Assembly (NCBI GenBank): GCA_910589195.1
Contig: CAJUTC010000088.1
Span: 1 to 5,362, forward strand
Length of the DNA: 5,362 nucleotides
Origin: an uncultured Lachnospiraceae bacterium
GTDB lineage: Bacteria; Bacillota; Clostridia; Lachnospirales; Lachnospiraceae
Reading direction: 5' to 3'
Within the stretch, counting starts at the first letter, position 1. Each line of letters opens with the position of its first letter. The notes beneath the pieces are model-generated. The model searched no databases and was not told the origin of the DNA. It saw nothing but the letters and a program-made list of their open reading frames with translations. The position numbers and the translations under genes are program-made. Below, in pieces: positions 4,965 through 5,362 of the stretch.

Positions 4965-5362
4965 ATGAAACACGCACATACACATATCCTTATTTCTGCT
5001 TTTTCATTTTCTTTAATATTATCTGGTTGCGCTTTCAAACAAGAGCAATCACATTTTTCTCAGTCAGAAACCGAAAAAGCAAATCAAAATCAGATGGAAG
5101 CCTCTTTAAATTTGGAGGAAAAACGTGTGGTTTCCATCGAGGCAGTTCCTGAAACTACAGAATCATTTACAGCCGTATCTCCAATGACCATTCTCCGTCC
5201 TGACTGGAATTACTATTTTGGTGAACAAAACGGCACCGCGGTTATTTTTGATCCGGAAGAAAATACATTTCAGGTTTATAACGAAAACTTAGCAGATATT
5301 CGCCGTTCCCCGTGCTCCACATTTAAAATTATTTCTTCCCTGGCGGGGATAGAAAACAACAT
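4965..5362 (+). CDS. Lipoprotein with class D beta-lactamase/BlaR-sensor-like domain, cut by the window edge
   Basis: The first 132 residues are present and the frame is still open at the right edge. A type II signal peptide with lipobox LSGC (19-22) predicts lipidation at Cys22. A Gln/Glu/Ser-rich linker of about 50 residues follows. From about residue 79 the sequence (PDWNYYFGEQNGTAVIFD, then a Tyr-Asn turn and SPCSTFKIISSLAGIE at 115-130) matches the N-terminal half of penicillin-recognising class D domains. The S118-T-F-K121 motif supplies the expected acylated Ser and general-base Lys. The later motifs (a YGN-like SxN equivalent and KTG) would lie beyond the window, so a true beta-lactamase, a BlaR1/MecR1-like sensor and a non-hydrolysing penicillin-binding protein cannot be separated. 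Lipid anchoring outside the membrane suits both a hydrolase and a sensor. It is probably co-transcribed with the response regulator 36 nt upstream. Confidence 0.75.
   Translation, partial: MKHAHTHILISAFSFSLILSGCAFKQEQSHFSQSETEKANQNQMEASLNLEEKRVVSIEAVPETTESFTAVSPMTILRPDWNYYFGEQNGTAVIFDPEENTFQVYNENLADIRRSPCSTFKIISSLAGIENN

Overview
The window looks like chromosomal DNA from a low-to-mid GC Bacillota, most likely a gut clostridium of the Lachnospiraceae type. The reasons are strong AGGAGG-type ribosome binding sites, lipoprotein signal peptides with Gram-positive style substrate-binding architecture, a small CxxC/CxxC protein of a clostridial type, and U-tailed intrinsic terminators. The taxon is an inference from style; no rRNA or other marker gene is present.

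Layout, all genes on the + strand. Positions 1-211 hold 2.67 copies of an exact 79-bp tandem repeat, each with a perfect 11-bp inverted repeat; the array probably continues to the left. Positions 212-482 are a regulatory stretch with a 14-bp perfect palindrome in a promoter-like setting and a nested hairpin. Positions 483-1679 encode a cytoplasmic GH27 alpha-galactosidase. After a 202-bp gap with two hairpins, 1882-2106 encodes a 74-residue CxxC...CxxC protein of unknown function, followed by a good intrinsic terminator (2142-2185). Positions 2343-3629 encode a lipoprotein sugar-binding protein of a CUT1-type ABC importer, closed by a second intrinsic terminator (3734-3768) with no permease genes after it. 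Positions 3769-4280 are AT-rich and non-coding, with an 11-bp-period direct repeat typical of OmpR/PhoB regulators, two good promoters and a structured leader. Positions 4281-4928 encode a complete OmpR/PhoB-family response regulator. From 4965 to the right edge runs the start of a lipoprotein with a class D beta-lactamase/BlaR-sensor-like SxxK motif (STFK), cut off by the window.

How the genes fit together. The left two thirds form an alpha-galactoside utilisation locus: the binding protein would capture an oligosaccharide such as a raffinose-family sugar, and the GH27 enzyme would remove terminal galactose inside the cell. The importer permeases and ATPase must be supplied from elsewhere. 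The right third looks like a separate, more AT-rich module in which a response regulator lies directly upstream of a membrane-anchored penicillin-recognising protein. This suggests two-component control of, or signalling by, a beta-lactam-interacting lipoprotein. The histidine kinase is not in the window.

The most interesting points are the 79-bp hairpin repeat array, the response regulator/class D-like lipoprotein pair, the mutually exclusive stems in the regulator's leader, the orphan binding protein, and the small CxxC protein in a sugar locus.
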